64,000 nt of DNA from positions 1 to 64,000 of the forward strand of contig CAXSFM010000008.1 of assembly GCA_964236735.1 (NCBI GenBank), in the 5' to 3' direction. Within the stretch, counting starts at the first letter, position 1, and each line of letters begins with the position of its first letter. Below, piece after piece: positions 1 through 8,880 of the stretch. The position numbers and the translations under genes are program-made. This stretch comes from JAIVJG01 sp964236735 (GTDB taxonomy: Bacteria; Acidobacteriota; Blastocatellia; Pyrinomonadales; Pyrinomonadaceae). Below the pieces are notes generated by a model that saw only the letters and a program-made list of their open reading frames with translations, made no database searches and was not told where the DNA came from.

Positions 1-42
1 CGTCGTAAGCGCGGCAACGAGCGCTCTTCTCCCGAATCTCAT
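1..42 (-). CDS. 5' end of a secreted-protein gene (truncated)
   Basis: An ATG at 42-40 on the minus strand is preceded at ideal spacing by AGGAGG (complement of 49-54). It opens MRFGRRALVAALTT, which runs off the left edge. Arg residues followed by a hydrophobic stretch look like the start of a signal peptide. Only 14 codons are visible, so the product cannot be named. The strong ribosome binding site is the main support. Confidence 0.55.
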   Translation of the reverse strand, partial: MRFGRRALVAALTT

Positions 43-509
43 CGCATTCCTCCTGCAAAATGAGTTTATAAATTTGCGGAAGGGGGCGACCGTGATTCCC
101 TTGAGTTATTCTCGAAGGAGAACGCGGACGCTCCAACTACAAGCGTTACAAACCCTCACGTGAAAGTAAAACTGCTCCCGCCCGAAACCGAATCAGTTTC
201 TTAGATGGAGCGAAGCAGCGAGAGGAGCGTGAACACCTAAACGTGTTCGCGGGCGCTCTTAAAGTTATGCCTCTGTGCGCCTCTCAATTGAAATTTGTTC
301 TCTATTGGATGAACCGTTCAGCACTGATGCTGATTGGCAAACAAGCGCCGCTGTCAACCAACATTTGTCCGGTATGTTCTGGTTTTGTTCACAAGCCACA
401 GAGATGGACTGGTGTCCTTGCATACCAATGTCCGCTTGACCATACAGCACGGAGGCTTGGAAATCAAGAGATTTTCCCTACTAGGCGCGAAAAATCCTCT
501 ACTTTTTTG
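43..509. other. Intergenic stretch, no gene seen
   Basis: This gap lies between the divergent-side start of the truncated left-edge gene and the 3' end of gdhA. It holds a short hairpin near 230-246 (gtgaacac / gtgttcgc) and otherwise no convincing coding signal. An open frame across 243-716 on the plus strand overlaps gdhA and is treated as spurious. Confidence 0.4.
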
Positions 510-1790
510 TCACGCATAAATGCCGCGCATCCGCGTGTCGTAGGCCACACGGTCTATCGCCAACATGTAAGCCGCCGTCCGCGTATCTACCGAATGCGTG
601 TCGGCGTACTTGACCAAATCGTTGAAGCTCGCCACCATGATGTCCTGCAAACGCTCGTTGACAACCTCTTCCTTCCAGAAATATCCCATCCGATCCTGCA
701 CCCACTCAAAGTATGAGACGGTCACGCCGCCGGCGTTGGCGAGGATGTCAGGAATGACGAAAATGCCTTTGTTATGCAGGATTTCGTCGGCGGCAGCCGT
801 CGTCGGGCCGTTCGCGCCTTCGGCCAGAATCTTGCATTTAATGCGGTCGGCGTTCTCGGAAGTAATCTGGTTTTCCGTCGCAGCAGGCACCAGCACGTCG
901 CAGTCGAGTTCGAGCAACTCGTGATTGCTGATGCGCTCGACGCCGGGAAACTCGTCGAACGAGCGCGTCGTTTGCAGGTGCGTCAGGGCGGCGGGAATAT
1001 CTATCCCATCCTTGTTGTAAATGCCTCCGAACATGTCGGAGATGGCGATGATTTTATATCCGTCTTCATACATCAAACGCGCGCCGATGCCGCCGACATT
1101 GCCCGACCCCTGCACGACGACGCGCGTGTTTGCAGGAGACATATTGAGACGCTTGATGGCCTGATTGATGACGACGAGCAGGCCGCGCCCAGTCGCTTCG
1201 CGACGCCCGCGCGAACCGCCGAGGGCGACGGGCTTACCCGTCACGACGGCGTTGACCGTGTGGCGCGCGTGCATCGAATAAGTGTCCATGATCCACGCCA
1301 TCGTCTGCTCGTTGGTGTTCATGTCAGGCGCGGGCACGTCTTTCTCAGGCCCGATGAAGTCAATCAACTCGGAGGCGTAGCGGCGCGTCAGTCGTTCGAG
1401 TTCGCCCAGAGACATTTGCATCGGATCGCAGATGACTCCGCCCTTGCCGCCGCCGAAAGGCACGTCAACGACGGCGCACTTCCACGTCATCCACGCCGCC
1501 AGCGCGCGCACCTCGTCAATGTTTACATCGGGCGCGTAACGGATGCCCCCCTTGGCCGGCCCGCGCGCGAAGTTGTGCTGCACGCGGAAGCCCTCGAAGA
1601 CCTGGATGCGCCCGGAGTCCATCCGCACGGGAATGTAAACCTTCAACTCGCGGTTCGGGACGCGCATCACGGCGTAGAGGTCGGCGTCGAGATTGAGCAA
1701 TTGCGCCGCGCGGTCGAAGCGTTCCATCATTGACTCGAACGGATTGTCTTCCCTGATCCGCCGCGTATCGTCCACCATCGGATTTGCCAT
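510..1790 (-). CDS. gdhA: Glutamate dehydrogenase (Glu/Leu/Phe/Val family)
   Basis: Catalyses reversible oxidative deamination of glutamate to 2-oxoglutarate and ammonia in the cytoplasm. The 426-residue product has the usual hexameric-GDH length. The N-terminal dimerisation/substrate domain carries GPAKGGIRY (about 77-85), the active-site [18 protein letters not shown] (about 101-118, with Lys104 and Lys116) and APDMNTNE. The C-terminal Rossmann domain has [10 protein letters not shown]. The start at 1790 is chosen because GGAGAA lies just upstream; a longer reading would begin inside the hairpin repeat at 1807-1883 and encode that repeat. It follows larE on the same strand, separated only by the hairpin. 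Coenzyme preference cannot be told from what is visible. Confidence 0.95.
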   Translation of the reverse strand: MANPMVDDTRRIREDNPFESMMERFDRAAQLLNLDADLYAVMRVPNRELKVYIPVRMDSGRIQVFEGFRVQHNFARGPAKGGIRYAPDVNIDEVRALAAWMTWKCAVVDVPFGGGKGGVICDPMQMSLGELERLTRRYASELIDFIGPEKDVPAPDMNTNEQTMAWIMDTYSMHARHTVNAVVTGKPVALGGSRGRREATGRGLLVVINQAIKRLNMSPANTRVVVQGSGNVGGIGARLMYEDGYKIIAISDMFGGIYNKDGIDIPAALTHLQTTRSFDEFPGVERISNHELLELDCDVLVPAATENQITSENADRIKCKILAEGANGPTTAAADEILHNKGIFVIPDILANAGGVTVSYFEWVQDRMGYFWKEEVVNERLQDIMVASFNDLVKYADTHSVDTRTAAYMLAIDRVAYDTRMRGIYA

Positions 1791-1806
1791 TTTCTTCTCC
1801 AAGCAG

Positions 1807-1883
1807 GTGATAAGTAATGAGTGATGAGTGATAAGTAAAAACCTGACAGCTTTACTTATCACTCATCACTCATTACTTATCAC
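1807..1883. repeat. Perfect 33-bp hairpin repeat (gatgagt word family)
   Basis: Arm 1807-1839 is the exact reverse complement of arm 1851-1883, with an 11-nt loop. The arms consist of the reiterated words gtgataagt/aatgagt/gatgagt. The right arm overlaps the last codons and stop of larE. The left arm lies immediately upstream of the gdhA ribosome binding site. The stem could act as a transcript stabiliser or attenuator between the two genes; that role is inferred. Confidence 0.9.
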
Positions 1884-2744
1884 GGTTTTTAAGACTTCGT
1901 TCATTGCGCCCGTGCGATAGCCATGCAGGTCGAGCGTGACGTAGCGAAAGCCGAGCGCGCGAAAGCGTGCGGCCAGTTCGTCAACCACCTCGCGACGCAG
2001 AGCGCGTTCAAGTTCGGCGGGCGCGATTTCCAGCCGCACGAGTTCGTCGTGATGACGCACGCGAAACTCCCGGAAGCCGAGCGCGCGCATGATGTCTTCG
2101 CCGGTATCAACCGTCCGCAGTCGTTCGATGGTGACGGGCGTGCCGTAGGCGAGCCGCGACGAGAGACACGGGCTGGCGGGTTTGTCCCACGTCGGCAACC
2201 CGGCGCGGTGACTCAATTCGCGCACTTCGCTTTTGCTCATCCCGACTTCTATCAGAGGGCTGCGAACCTCATGCTCGTTGGCCGCCGCGCGACCGGGACG
2301 ATAGTCGCCCAGATCATCCGTCGTCGAGCCGTCAACGACCGCCGCGAGGCCGCGCGCCTGCGCCAAAGGCGCGAGCTTCGAGTAGAGTTCGGTTTTGCAG
2401 TGGTAACAACGGTCGGACGTGTTGGCACGATAGAGCGGGTCGTCCATCTCTTCGGTATTGACCGTTTCGTGCCGGAAGCCGAAGCGCGCGACGAGGCTGC
2501 CTATCTCTTCGTGCTGGTGCGCGGCGAGGCTTGGCGAAATGCCCGTCACGCACAGCGCGCGCGCGCCCAACTCATCGGTGGCGATGCGCGCGACATACGC
2601 GCTGTCCACGCCGCCGGAGAACGCCACGAGCACGGAACCCATGTCACGAAAGAGCGCGCGTAAGGCTTGCTCTTTCAATTCAGCTTCGGCGCTTACTTCC
2701 AAAGAGGTGTCGCTTGCCGTCGCTTCTTCCAGGAGACTGTTCAC
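1866..2744 (-). CDS. larE: ATP-dependent sacrificial sulfur transferase LarE
   Basis: LarE makes the pyridinium-3,5-bisthiocarboxylate precursor of the nickel-pincer nucleotide cofactor, donating sulfur from a cysteine or an iron-sulfur cluster. Visible are the PP-loop SGGVDS (about 43-48), CYHCK (Cys113, Cys116) and PCLSSR (Cys193). These three cysteines are suggestive of the cluster-type LarE, but that assignment is inference. Length 292 is normal. The start is GTG at 2744 with no clear ribosome binding site. The last residues VISNE and the TGA are encoded by the hairpin repeat. No larB or larC is nearby, so it is an orphan here; it probably shares a transcript with gdhA. Confidence 0.88.
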   Translation of the reverse strand: MNSLLEEATASDTSLEVSAEAELKEQALRALFRDMGSVLVAFSGGVDSAYVARIATDELGARALCVTGISPSLAAHQHEEIGSLVARFGFRHETVNTEEMDDPLYRANTSDRCYHCKTELYSKLAPLAQARGLAAVVDGSTTDDLGDYRPGRAAANEHEVRSPLIEVGMSKSEVRELSHRAGLPTWDKPASPCLSSRLAYGTPVTIERLRTVDTGEDIMRALGFREFRVRHHDELVRLEIAPAELERALRREVVDELAARFRALGFRYVTLDLHGYRTGAMNEVLKTVISNE

Positions 2745-3029
2745 AGTTTTGTCGCCCGCATTGTCGTGGCGAACGCTCGCGCGCTGCGACGACTACTCAG
2801 ATACAGATTGAATGAAATTTATTTGGTTCTTCCTGTCGCGCATGTTATCGCATGGACTTCGCGACGCGCAACCCGCACGACTCTTTGACGCATCAACAAA
2901 ATGACGGGGACATATTTAGACGACGCGGCGGAGCGCATGTTATATTTGCGTCGAAGCGAATCACAGTCTCCCTCCCCTTAGTTTGAATTTTATCACCTGA
3001 CTGTTTTGAAAGAACAATTGTTGTCGTCC

Positions 3030-4475
3030 ATGTTTTCTCTCACCCGTCCGCGCCATTTCATTCCGTTGCTCGCCATGACGCTCCTGCTCGTCTGCGCGCC
3101 GCCGATTGCAGCGCAGAACACGGACGAGTTCAGCGACGAAGCCGCAGACCCCGTCAAACTTTTCAATCTCGGTCAGGACGCACAGTCAAAGAAAGATTAC
3201 GCCGCCGCGCTCGAATTTTACGGGCAGGCTTTGAAAGTGCGTCCGGAATTTCCCGAAGCCGAATATCAGAAGGCGGGCACGCTCGTCGCGCTCGGACGCG
3301 AGGCCGAGGCCGAGAAATCCTATCGTCGCGCGATGGAGTTGCGCCAGACGTGGGCGCTTCCGCCGGCGGCTCTCGGCGTGTTGCTCTCGCGCGATAAAAT
3401 TCATGCGGGCGAAGCGGAGACACTGCTTCGCCGCGCGCTCGAACTCGACCCGAAAAATTTCCCCGCCCTTGCCGCGCTCGCGGACTTACGCGCACGAAGC
3501 GGCGACGCGCGCACTGCGCTCGACTTGTGGCGACGCGCGACTGAGATTAACGATCACGAAGCTGCGCTCTGGCTGGCGCGTGGCGAAGCGGAGCGTGCGA
3601 CGAAAGACACGGCGGCGGCGTTGAAAAGTTTCGGGCGCGCTCTGGCGATTGATCCGTCCAATGTGACGGCGCATGTCAGGCTCGCGGAAACTTATCTGGC
3701 GTCGGGCGATAAGGCGCACGCTTTCGCCGAAGCGCGCTCGCTCGAAGCGGCGTCCAAAACGGATGCACAGATTGCCCTCGCGCTCGCTAACTTTTACTTT
3801 CTCACCGGACATGAAGAAGACGGGCGGCGCGTCTTCGCGGCGTTGCCTGAAGCGGCGAAAAATTCCCCCGACGGCCAGAAGTTGAGCGCGGCCATGAACG
3901 CGCGTTGCGAGGACACGCCGGAGTCGCGCGCGGCTCTGGAGAAACTGCTTGAGAGCGAGCCGCGCAACGCTTCCGCGCTCGCCTGTCTCGGACACATCTA
4001 CCGCGTCACAGACGCGCAACGCTCCGCAGATTTGTACAAACGCGCCGCCGAAGTCGAGCCGCGCGAAGTGAGCCACGCCGTCGGTTACGGGGCCGCGCTC
4101 GTGCAGTTGCGTCAATTCGCCGCCGCCGCGACCATCCTACAGCGCGTCATCAGCGTCGCGCCGGACGACTACGCGGCGCACGCCAATCTCGCCACCGCGC
4201 TCTTCGAGTTGAAGCTTTACAAGGACGCGCTCGTCGAATACAAATGGTTGAACGGCGCGCGACCTGACCTCGCCATCGTCTATTTCTTTATCGGCAACGC
4301 ACATGATCGTCTCGGCGAGTATGCGAACGCGCTCGCCGCATACGAAACTTTTCTGGCGCACGCCGACGCACGCGCGAATGAAGAAGATATTGGCAAAGTC
4401 AATCTGCGCCTGCCGAGTTTGCGGAATCAGATCAAGCGGGGCGAGGGCGTGAAGCCTCGGAAGAAAAATCTGTGA
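3030..4475 (+). CDS. Secreted TPR-repeat protein
   Basis: About 480 residues. The N-terminus MFSLTRPRHF followed by LLAMTLLLVC and a PPIAAQ end is a signal peptide. It is followed by at least eight tetratricopeptide units (for example DYAAALEFYGQALKVRPEFP and NFPALAALADLRARSGD). TPR arrays are protein-interaction scaffolds; the partner is unknown. The ATG at 3030 lacks a good ribosome binding site, and a TTG at 3006 is an alternative that would add eight residues. The stop overlaps the start of the next gene (ATGA), so the two are translationally coupled. Confidence 0.85.
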   Translation: MFSLTRPRHFIPLLAMTLLLVCAPPIAAQNTDEFSDEAADPVKLFNLGQDAQSKKDYAAALEFYGQALKVRPEFPEAEYQKAGTLVALGREAEAEKSYRRAMELRQTWALPPAALGVLLSRDKIHAGEAETLLRRALELDPKNFPALAALADLRARSGDARTALDLWRRATEINDHEAALWLARGEAERATKDTAAALKSFGRALAIDPSNVTAHVRLAETYLASGDKAHAFAEARSLEAASKTDAQIALALANFYFLTGHEEDGRRVFAALPEAAKNSPDGQKLSAAMNARCEDTPESRAALEKLLESEPRNASALACLGHIYRVTDAQRSADLYKRAAEVEPREVSHAVGYGAALVQLRQFAAAATILQRVISVAPDDYAAHANLATALFELKLYKDALVEYKWLNGARPDLAIVYFFIGNAHDRLGEYANALAAYETFLAHADARANEEDIGKVNLRLPSLRNQIKRGEGVKPRKKNL

Positions 4476-5128
4476 TGAGGATCAAGCGCGTGCGACACAA
4501 CAGACGACGAACGCTCTGCGGGTTGATGGGCGCGCTCGCGCTCGTCTGTGCCGCGTGCCTGTGCGTCGCGGCGCGCACAACGCCGCAGCAGGAGCCGGCC
4601 ACGCGCGCGGAAGACACCGCGCCGCCGCCGATGAAATTTTTGCCGGCGGAAATTCGCGCGCAACTCTCCGCCGAGCATGACATCAAGGCGCGCACGCGGC
4701 TCAGTCTCGAACTCGCCGAACAGCATCTCGCGCGCGCCGCGACGGAGACGACGGCAGAGAGTTACGAACAGGCGGAGAGAACGCTCGGCGTCTATCGAGC
4801 CATCGTCGAAAATTCGATTCAGACGCTGCAAGCTTCCGGCAAAGTGACGAACAAGACGCGCGATCTTTTCAAGCGCGTCGAGGTCTCGCTGCGGATGCAC
4901 ATTCCGCGTCTCGAAACTATCCGCCGCACGACGCCGTCGGCCTACGCCGTCTATGTCAAAGAGACGCTCGACTTCGTGCGCCGCTCGCGCACCGACTCGC
5001 TCAATGCCTTCTACGACGACACGGTGCTGCCCGATCAACCGTCGAAGCAGAAAGACAAATCAGCGGGCGAACATGCGAAAGACAACACGCCAGACGCGAC
5101 GCAGGAACAGAAACCGCCAAGATTTTAG
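4472..5128 (+). CDS. Secreted helical protein, unknown function
   Basis: 218 residues with a basic-hydrophobic leader (MMRIKRVRHNRRR then LCGLMGALALVCAACLCVAA). The mature part is predicted mostly alpha-helical and polar (for example RTRLSLELAEQHLARA), ending in a Lys/Gln-rich tail. I recognise no named family. Start codon and previous stop overlap as ATGA, so it is coupled to the TPR gene. It resembles the next gene product in layout (leader, E-x-D-x-K-x-R-like segment, then helical blocks), suggesting a divergent paralogue pair. Confidence 0.75.
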   Translation: MMRIKRVRHNRRRTLCGLMGALALVCAACLCVAARTTPQQEPATRAEDTAPPPMKFLPAEIRAQLSAEHDIKARTRLSLELAEQHLARAATETTAESYEQAERTLGVYRAIVENSIQTLQASGKVTNKTRDLFKRVEVSLRMHIPRLETIRRTTPSAYAVYVKETLDFVRRSRTDSLNAFYDDTVLPDQPSKQKDKSAGEHAKDNTPDATQEQKPPRF

Positions 5129-5206
5129 ACGGACGCCGAAGTCTCTCGTCACAGACAACCTGCTCTTCAAATTCACACGCGGACGCCGCACCGATTTTTC
5201 ACAGAC

Positions 5207-5806
5207 ATGAATAGCCGCACATTCCGAAGCAAAGCCTCCTCAATTTTCTTATCAGCATTGTTGCTCTTAACTTTTTCCGCGCGCGCTTCCGCCCATGCCG
5301 CCGCTGCGACGCAGAAGCGCGAGCATCTAACGCCGGAAGAGATAGACCAAATCCGCGACGCGCAGGAATTGGACAAACGCACCGCCATCTTCGTCAAAGC
5401 CGCCGAGCGTCGCTTGCTGACGATCACAGACCCTCCTGCGGCGGCCAAACAATTTCAAGATGTCGAGTTGTGGGGCACGTTGAAAGGCACGCGCGCGCAA
5501 TTGCTGACAGACCTCTCGCGCATCCTCGACGAGGCCGAAACCAACATCGAAGACACCGCCGCGCGCGACCCGAAAAGCTCTCTCCCGCACAAGTCTCTGC
5601 GCCTGCTCGCCGATGCCGCCGCGCGTTTCCTTCCCCGACTGGCGCCGCTGCGCGAGTCGGCGACAAACGAAGGCGAACACGACTCCATTGATGAACTCAT
5701 CGCCGCGTCGCAGGAAATCGTTGAGGCCGCGAAAAATCATCCGGTCGTGGAAGAGGATAAGGCCGGCGCGGGCAAAGAGAAATCCAAAAAGAAAAAGACG
5801 AATTAA
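5207..5806 (+). CDS. Secreted helical protein, possible paralogue of the upstream gene
   Basis: 199 residues. A leader (FLSALLLLTFSARASAHA) precedes helical segments (EELDKRT-like, AAERRLLTI, QLLTDLSRILDEAE, FLPRLAPLRES) and a Lys-rich tail (KEKSKKKKTN). It has no recognised domain. It lies 78 bp after the preceding gene on the same strand. Placement beside a secreted TPR protein suggests that the three act together in the periplasm; this is inference from context only. Confidence 0.75.
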   Translation: MNSRTFRSKASSIFLSALLLLTFSARASAHAAAATQKREHLTPEEIDQIRDAQELDKRTAIFVKAAERRLLTITDPPAAAKQFQDVELWGTLKGTRAQLLTDLSRILDEAETNIEDTAARDPKSSLPHKSLRLLADAAARFLPRLAPLRESATNEGEHDSIDELIAASQEIVEAAKNHPVVEEDKAGAGKEKSKKKKTN

Positions 5807-5873
5807 CTCGAATGAACACCCGTCGCCATTTCAGCGTAGAAGAGACGCCTGAGATGGCGAAAGGAATTAGGGA

Positions 5874-6455
5874 ATGAAGATGGACAATAGATTTTATCCC
5901 GGCGTCGAGGTTGACGTGTCGCAGGTGACGGCGGAATTGCGCCGGCTCTTCGACGCGGACGAGGCTTACGAGGTGCAGCACGTCCAAGTCTCCGCGACGA
6001 GCGTGTTGCAGGCGCGCAAGTCGAGCATGTTGCGCGACCTGACCGGACTCTCGTCCGCGCTGACCATCAAACTCACGCCGGAGCACGGCGGGACGCGCGC
6101 CGAGATCGGGATGCAAAAGTGGTTCGAGAAAGCCGCCGTCGCCGCCGTCGCGTTTATGGTCTTTCCGCCGCTCATGGCCTTGCCCGCGCTCGGCGCTTAC
6201 TGGCAACACAAAATCACGGAAGACGCCTGGCGCATCATCGAAGCGCACATCGCGCGACAGGCCGGCGGCTACGTCCCGCCGTTGCCGGGACGCTGCGGCA
6301 CATGCGGCGCGGTCGTCACGTCGAACTCGGATTTCTGCGCGACGTGCGGCGCAGACATGCGCGTCGGGCACGCTTCATGCACGTCTTGCGGCGCGAAACA
6401 AAAAGACTCTTCCGCGCGCTTCTGCAACCGTTGCGGCAAGCCTCTCACGACTTGA
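5874..6455 (+). CDS. Membrane-associated double zinc-ribbon protein
   Basis: 193 residues. The first ~85 form a polar domain. A hydrophobic segment follows (VAAVAFMVFPPLMALPALGA, about 84-103). The C-terminus has CxxC pairs typical of two zinc ribbons (CGTCG, CATCG, CTSCG, CNRCG). The ribbon tail probably binds Zn and another macromolecule, but the partner is unknown. AAGGA lies 8 nt before the ATG. A near-perfect hairpin (cgccat...atggcg) at about 5824-5859 separates it from the previous gene. Confidence 0.8.
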   Translation: MKMDNRFYPGVEVDVSQVTAELRRLFDADEAYEVQHVQVSATSVLQARKSSMLRDLTGLSSALTIKLTPEHGGTRAEIGMQKWFEKAAVAAVAFMVFPPLMALPALGAYWQHKITEDAWRIIEAHIARQAGGYVPPLPGRCGTCGAVVTSNSDFCATCGADMRVGHASCTSCGAKQKDSSARFCNRCGKPLTT

Positions 6456-6465
6456 GCCGTCCGCA

Positions 6466-6732
6466 TCAACCCAGACTGAAAGCGTGCGGCCCGACGCTCG
6501 CCTCGCGCTCGCCGACGCCGAGATCATGCGCGCAGTCGTCGCAGAGCCAGACGATAACGTGCGCCGCGTCAGCCCAGAAAAACGCAGTCACGTTACCCGC
6601 GACTTTCATGGCCGCGTCCGTGCGTAGCCGTTGGAGATGTTTAAGGTAGGTCTGCCCCCTGTAATATTCGCCCGCAACGCTATGGCGTGCCCGGTGGATA
6701 CACTCGCGCTCTCTGTATAATTGCTCGCTCAT
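6466..6732 (-). CDS. Small hypothetical protein with CxxC
   Basis: 88 codons from ATG at 6732, convergent with the zinc-ribbon gene and ending 11 bp from its stop. The protein is basic at the N-terminus (MSEQLYRERECIHRARHS) and has a hydrophobic stretch followed by WLCDDCAHDLGVG, a CxxC that could bind metal. A GAGGG lies about 12 nt upstream. The same frame stays open to 6834, but that extension looks non-coding. No family recognised. Confidence 0.45.
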   Translation of the reverse strand: MSEQLYRERECIHRARHSVAGEYYRGQTYLKHLQRLRTDAAMKVAGNVTAFFWADAAHVIVWLCDDCAHDLGVGEREASVGPHAFSLG

Positions 6733-6945
6733 AAATCGCTGCCCTCGAATGATGTATGTTTTATTTTCAACTCGCTGCGATGGGAGGCTGCGCTTGTTCT
6801 TTCCATAGTAACAGGCGCGCGGATAATTAAACACAGAGGACGCCCTCCGTTCGTTGCGTTGTGATTACATTCCGATTATGTTGGCGGCTATCTTTTCTGA
6901 ACGCGCGCCGCCACCGTCGAGAGTCGCGGCGAATTTGATTCAAAC

Positions 6946-7329
6946 ATGGACGAGAAACAAATTTCCGATTTGAAGATTCTGGTGGTTGAGGATTACGAGG
7001 ACACGAGCCTCGCCATGCGTCTCGCGCTTGAGGATCAGGGCTATCGAATCTTTGAAGCCGCCGACGGTGAGCAGGCGGTTGAAATTGCCGCTCGCGAGCG
7101 TCCAGATATTATTTTGATGGACTTGAGCCTGCCCGTCCTCGATGGTTTCGCCGCCACCGAACGCATCCGCACCAACCCCGAACTGAGCGAGACCGTTATC
7201 GTCGCCGTCACCGCGCACCTCGACCCGGACTTTCGCGCGCGCGCACTCGCCGCCGGCTGCAACGCTTACGTCACCAAACCGATTGACTTCGACTGGCTCA
7301 ACGATCTCATGTTGAGCCTCATCTCTTAA
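6946..7329 (+). CDS. CheY-like single-domain response regulator
   Basis: 127 residues forming one receiver domain. The acidic pair is in VVEDYED (about 13-19), the phospho-acceptor is Asp59 in LMDLSLPVLDG, the switch Thr is Thr89 and the conserved Lys is Lys110 (VTKPID). There is no output domain and no histidine kinase nearby, so it likely relays phosphate to a partner encoded elsewhere. It is a lone plus-strand gene with its own upstream region. Confidence 0.92.
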   Translation: MDEKQISDLKILVVEDYEDTSLAMRLALEDQGYRIFEAADGEQAVEIAARERPDIILMDLSLPVLDGFAATERIRTNPELSETVIVAVTAHLDPDFRARALAAGCNAYVTKPIDFDWLNDLMLSLIS

Positions 7330-7460
7330 GTCGAAGATTCATCCGCAAACCTTCAGCGAAAATTCCACACTGCCGTGTCCTATCTCACTCATCCGGCTTG
7401 CGCGTCCCGAAATATTTTCGTTTCATGCGTGAAATACTGTTCCATTCTCGCGCGAAGTGT

Positions 7461-7469
7461 GCTAGAGTG
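7461..7469 (+). promoter_or_regulatory. Extended -10-like motif TGCTAGAGT
   Basis: TGCTAGAGT about 117 bp before the ATPase gene matches the TGcTAnnnT pattern that recurs upstream of several genes in this window. No clear -35 is visible. Tentative. Confidence 0.3.
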
Positions 7470-7585
7470 CGTTTCGTTGGCCCCCCTCCACTCTCAAAAG
7501 TTTGAGAGTCACTAATTGAAAGTCGGCAGTGAAGCTGCTCTTCGTGAATAACGCCGGTGAAGCGGCGGTTGAGGAAAAGAACATT

Positions 7586-8668
7586 ATGACGAACACGACG
7601 AAACCGAGAATCAACCCCTTGAGCCGCCGACCGCGCGAGCAGCGTCTCGTGATGGCCGTGCGCGGCGGCGCGGGCACGGGCAAAAGCCAGTTCCTGCGAA
7701 GCATGACTGACGCGGGATTGGGACGCCTGTGCATCTTCGATGTTGAGCGCAAGACGAGACTTTTGCGCGGCGTCGGCACGCAGTTCGATGGCCTGGAAGT
7801 CGAGACGCCGGACGAGTTGCCGGAGTTCATAGACTGGGCGCTCTCCGGCGAGGGGCGCGAGCAGCATTACGAATGCTTCGGGCTGGATTCGTGGGCTGCT
7901 TACTTCGGCGCGAAGCACAGCGAGACGATTGCGGCGGTGCGCGCGCGCACTGGCGATCCACTGGCACAGCCGACGGCGGAAGAGTTGGCGGCGGATCAGA
8001 TGGTCTTGCAGGGCGTGCTCCGTCGGCTCTGCATGGAGAGCGGCAAGTCGGTCGTGATCGTGGATCAAATCGCGGCGAAGGGTAAAGAGTCGAAGGAAGA
8101 CAACGAAGTGGGGCGCGTGTTGCCGATGACGGCGAGCGGCCTCGAATATTTCGTGGATGTGATGGTCGAAGTCTCTCTGCAAGAGCGCGACGGCGAAATC
8201 ACGCGCGTCTTTCAAGTCGTCAAATCAAATAGTCCCGCGTTTGAAGTCGGCTTCGAGTTGACGGGCAACGTCACGTTCAAAGATTTTCTCGAACACATGA
8301 AGAGCGCGAGCGGCGGCGACGAACTCGAACGCACGGCGGCGAAGATGACGCCTGTCGTCGAGACGCTCGAAGAAAAGCCCGCGCCGCTCACGCTCGTCGC
8401 GCCGCAGATGAGCGTGCAGGAACTTGTCTCGAAGGCAGAACGGCTCGGCTTCAATCAGGCGGATGTCGTGACGGGCGCGAAGGTTTATCACAACCAACCG
8501 AACATCTATCGTCTCTCGCCCGAACAAATCGCAGACCTCGACCGGCGCATGACGACGCGCGCCGAGCGCATGAAGATGGCGCAGGGCACAGACGCGACAG
8601 ATAAGCAAACCGAGAGCGAGTCGGCGACACCAAAAGCTCAGGCCGCGCGCAATCTCAAACGCGCGTAA
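7586..8668 (+). CDS. AAA_24/Sak4-like RecA-fold ATPase (orphan)
   Basis: 360 residues from ATG at 7586, preceded by GAGG; a GTG at 7529 would add 19 residues. A P-loop (RGGAGTGKSQF) near the N-terminus, a DVERKTR segment and a FGLDSW Walker-B-like strand match the PF13479 type of nucleotide-binding proteins. That family includes phage Sak4 annealing-type recombinases. The C-terminal ~100 residues are charged, ending in a Lys/Gln-rich tail. No other phage gene is near. It ends in a clear terminator. ATPase fold is well supported; a role in recombination is inference from family resemblance. Confidence 0.7.
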   Translation: MTNTTKPRINPLSRRPREQRLVMAVRGGAGTGKSQFLRSMTDAGLGRLCIFDVERKTRLLRGVGTQFDGLEVETPDELPEFIDWALSGEGREQHYECFGLDSWAAYFGAKHSETIAAVRARTGDPLAQPTAEELAADQMVLQGVLRRLCMESGKSVVIVDQIAAKGKESKEDNEVGRVLPMTASGLEYFVDVMVEVSLQERDGEITRVFQVVKSNSPAFEVGFELTGNVTFKDFLEHMKSASGGDELERTAAKMTPVVETLEEKPAPLTLVAPQMSVQELVSKAERLGFNQADVVTGAKVYHNQPNIYRLSPEQIADLDRRMTTRAERMKMAQGTDATDKQTESESATPKAQAARNLKRA

Positions 8669-8709
8669 GCCTTGCGATAGTGAACCCAATCACAACGCAT
8701 TAAGATAAA

Positions 8710-8740
8710 GAGGCTGGCACTCATCTGCCGGCCTTTTTTA
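8710..8740 (+). terminator. Rho-independent terminator
   Basis: An 8-bp stem, ggctggca (8712-8719) with tgccggcc (8726-8733, one G-T pair), is followed by six T. It ends the ATPase transcript. Confidence 0.85.
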
Positions 8741-8880
8741 TTGCGCCGTTGTCCGCATTTTCATTTGCCCGCGCTCGCCGGTTGACACCGACGCCCCGCC
8801 TGTCTTAAAGAAACTGAAATGTTTTTCTCCCACGCGCATGTACTCAGTTGAGATGTGCGCCAACTTTCAAGGAGTGTGCG

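Noticed and set aside
243..716. Plus-strand open frame of 157 codons with CPVCSG and CPLDH that resembles a zinc finger
   Set aside because: It overlaps gdhA on the opposite strand, lacks a ribosome binding site, and the second half is simply the antisense of gdhA; chance CxxC pattern.
774..1733. Long plus-strand open frame inside gdhA (319 codons)
   Set aside because: Arg/His/Val-rich antisense reading typical of GC-rich genes; the minus-strand frame has all GDH motifs.
1923..2663. Plus-strand open frame opposite larE (246 codons)
   Set aside because: Same kind of GC-driven antisense frame; larE motifs are intact on the minus strand.
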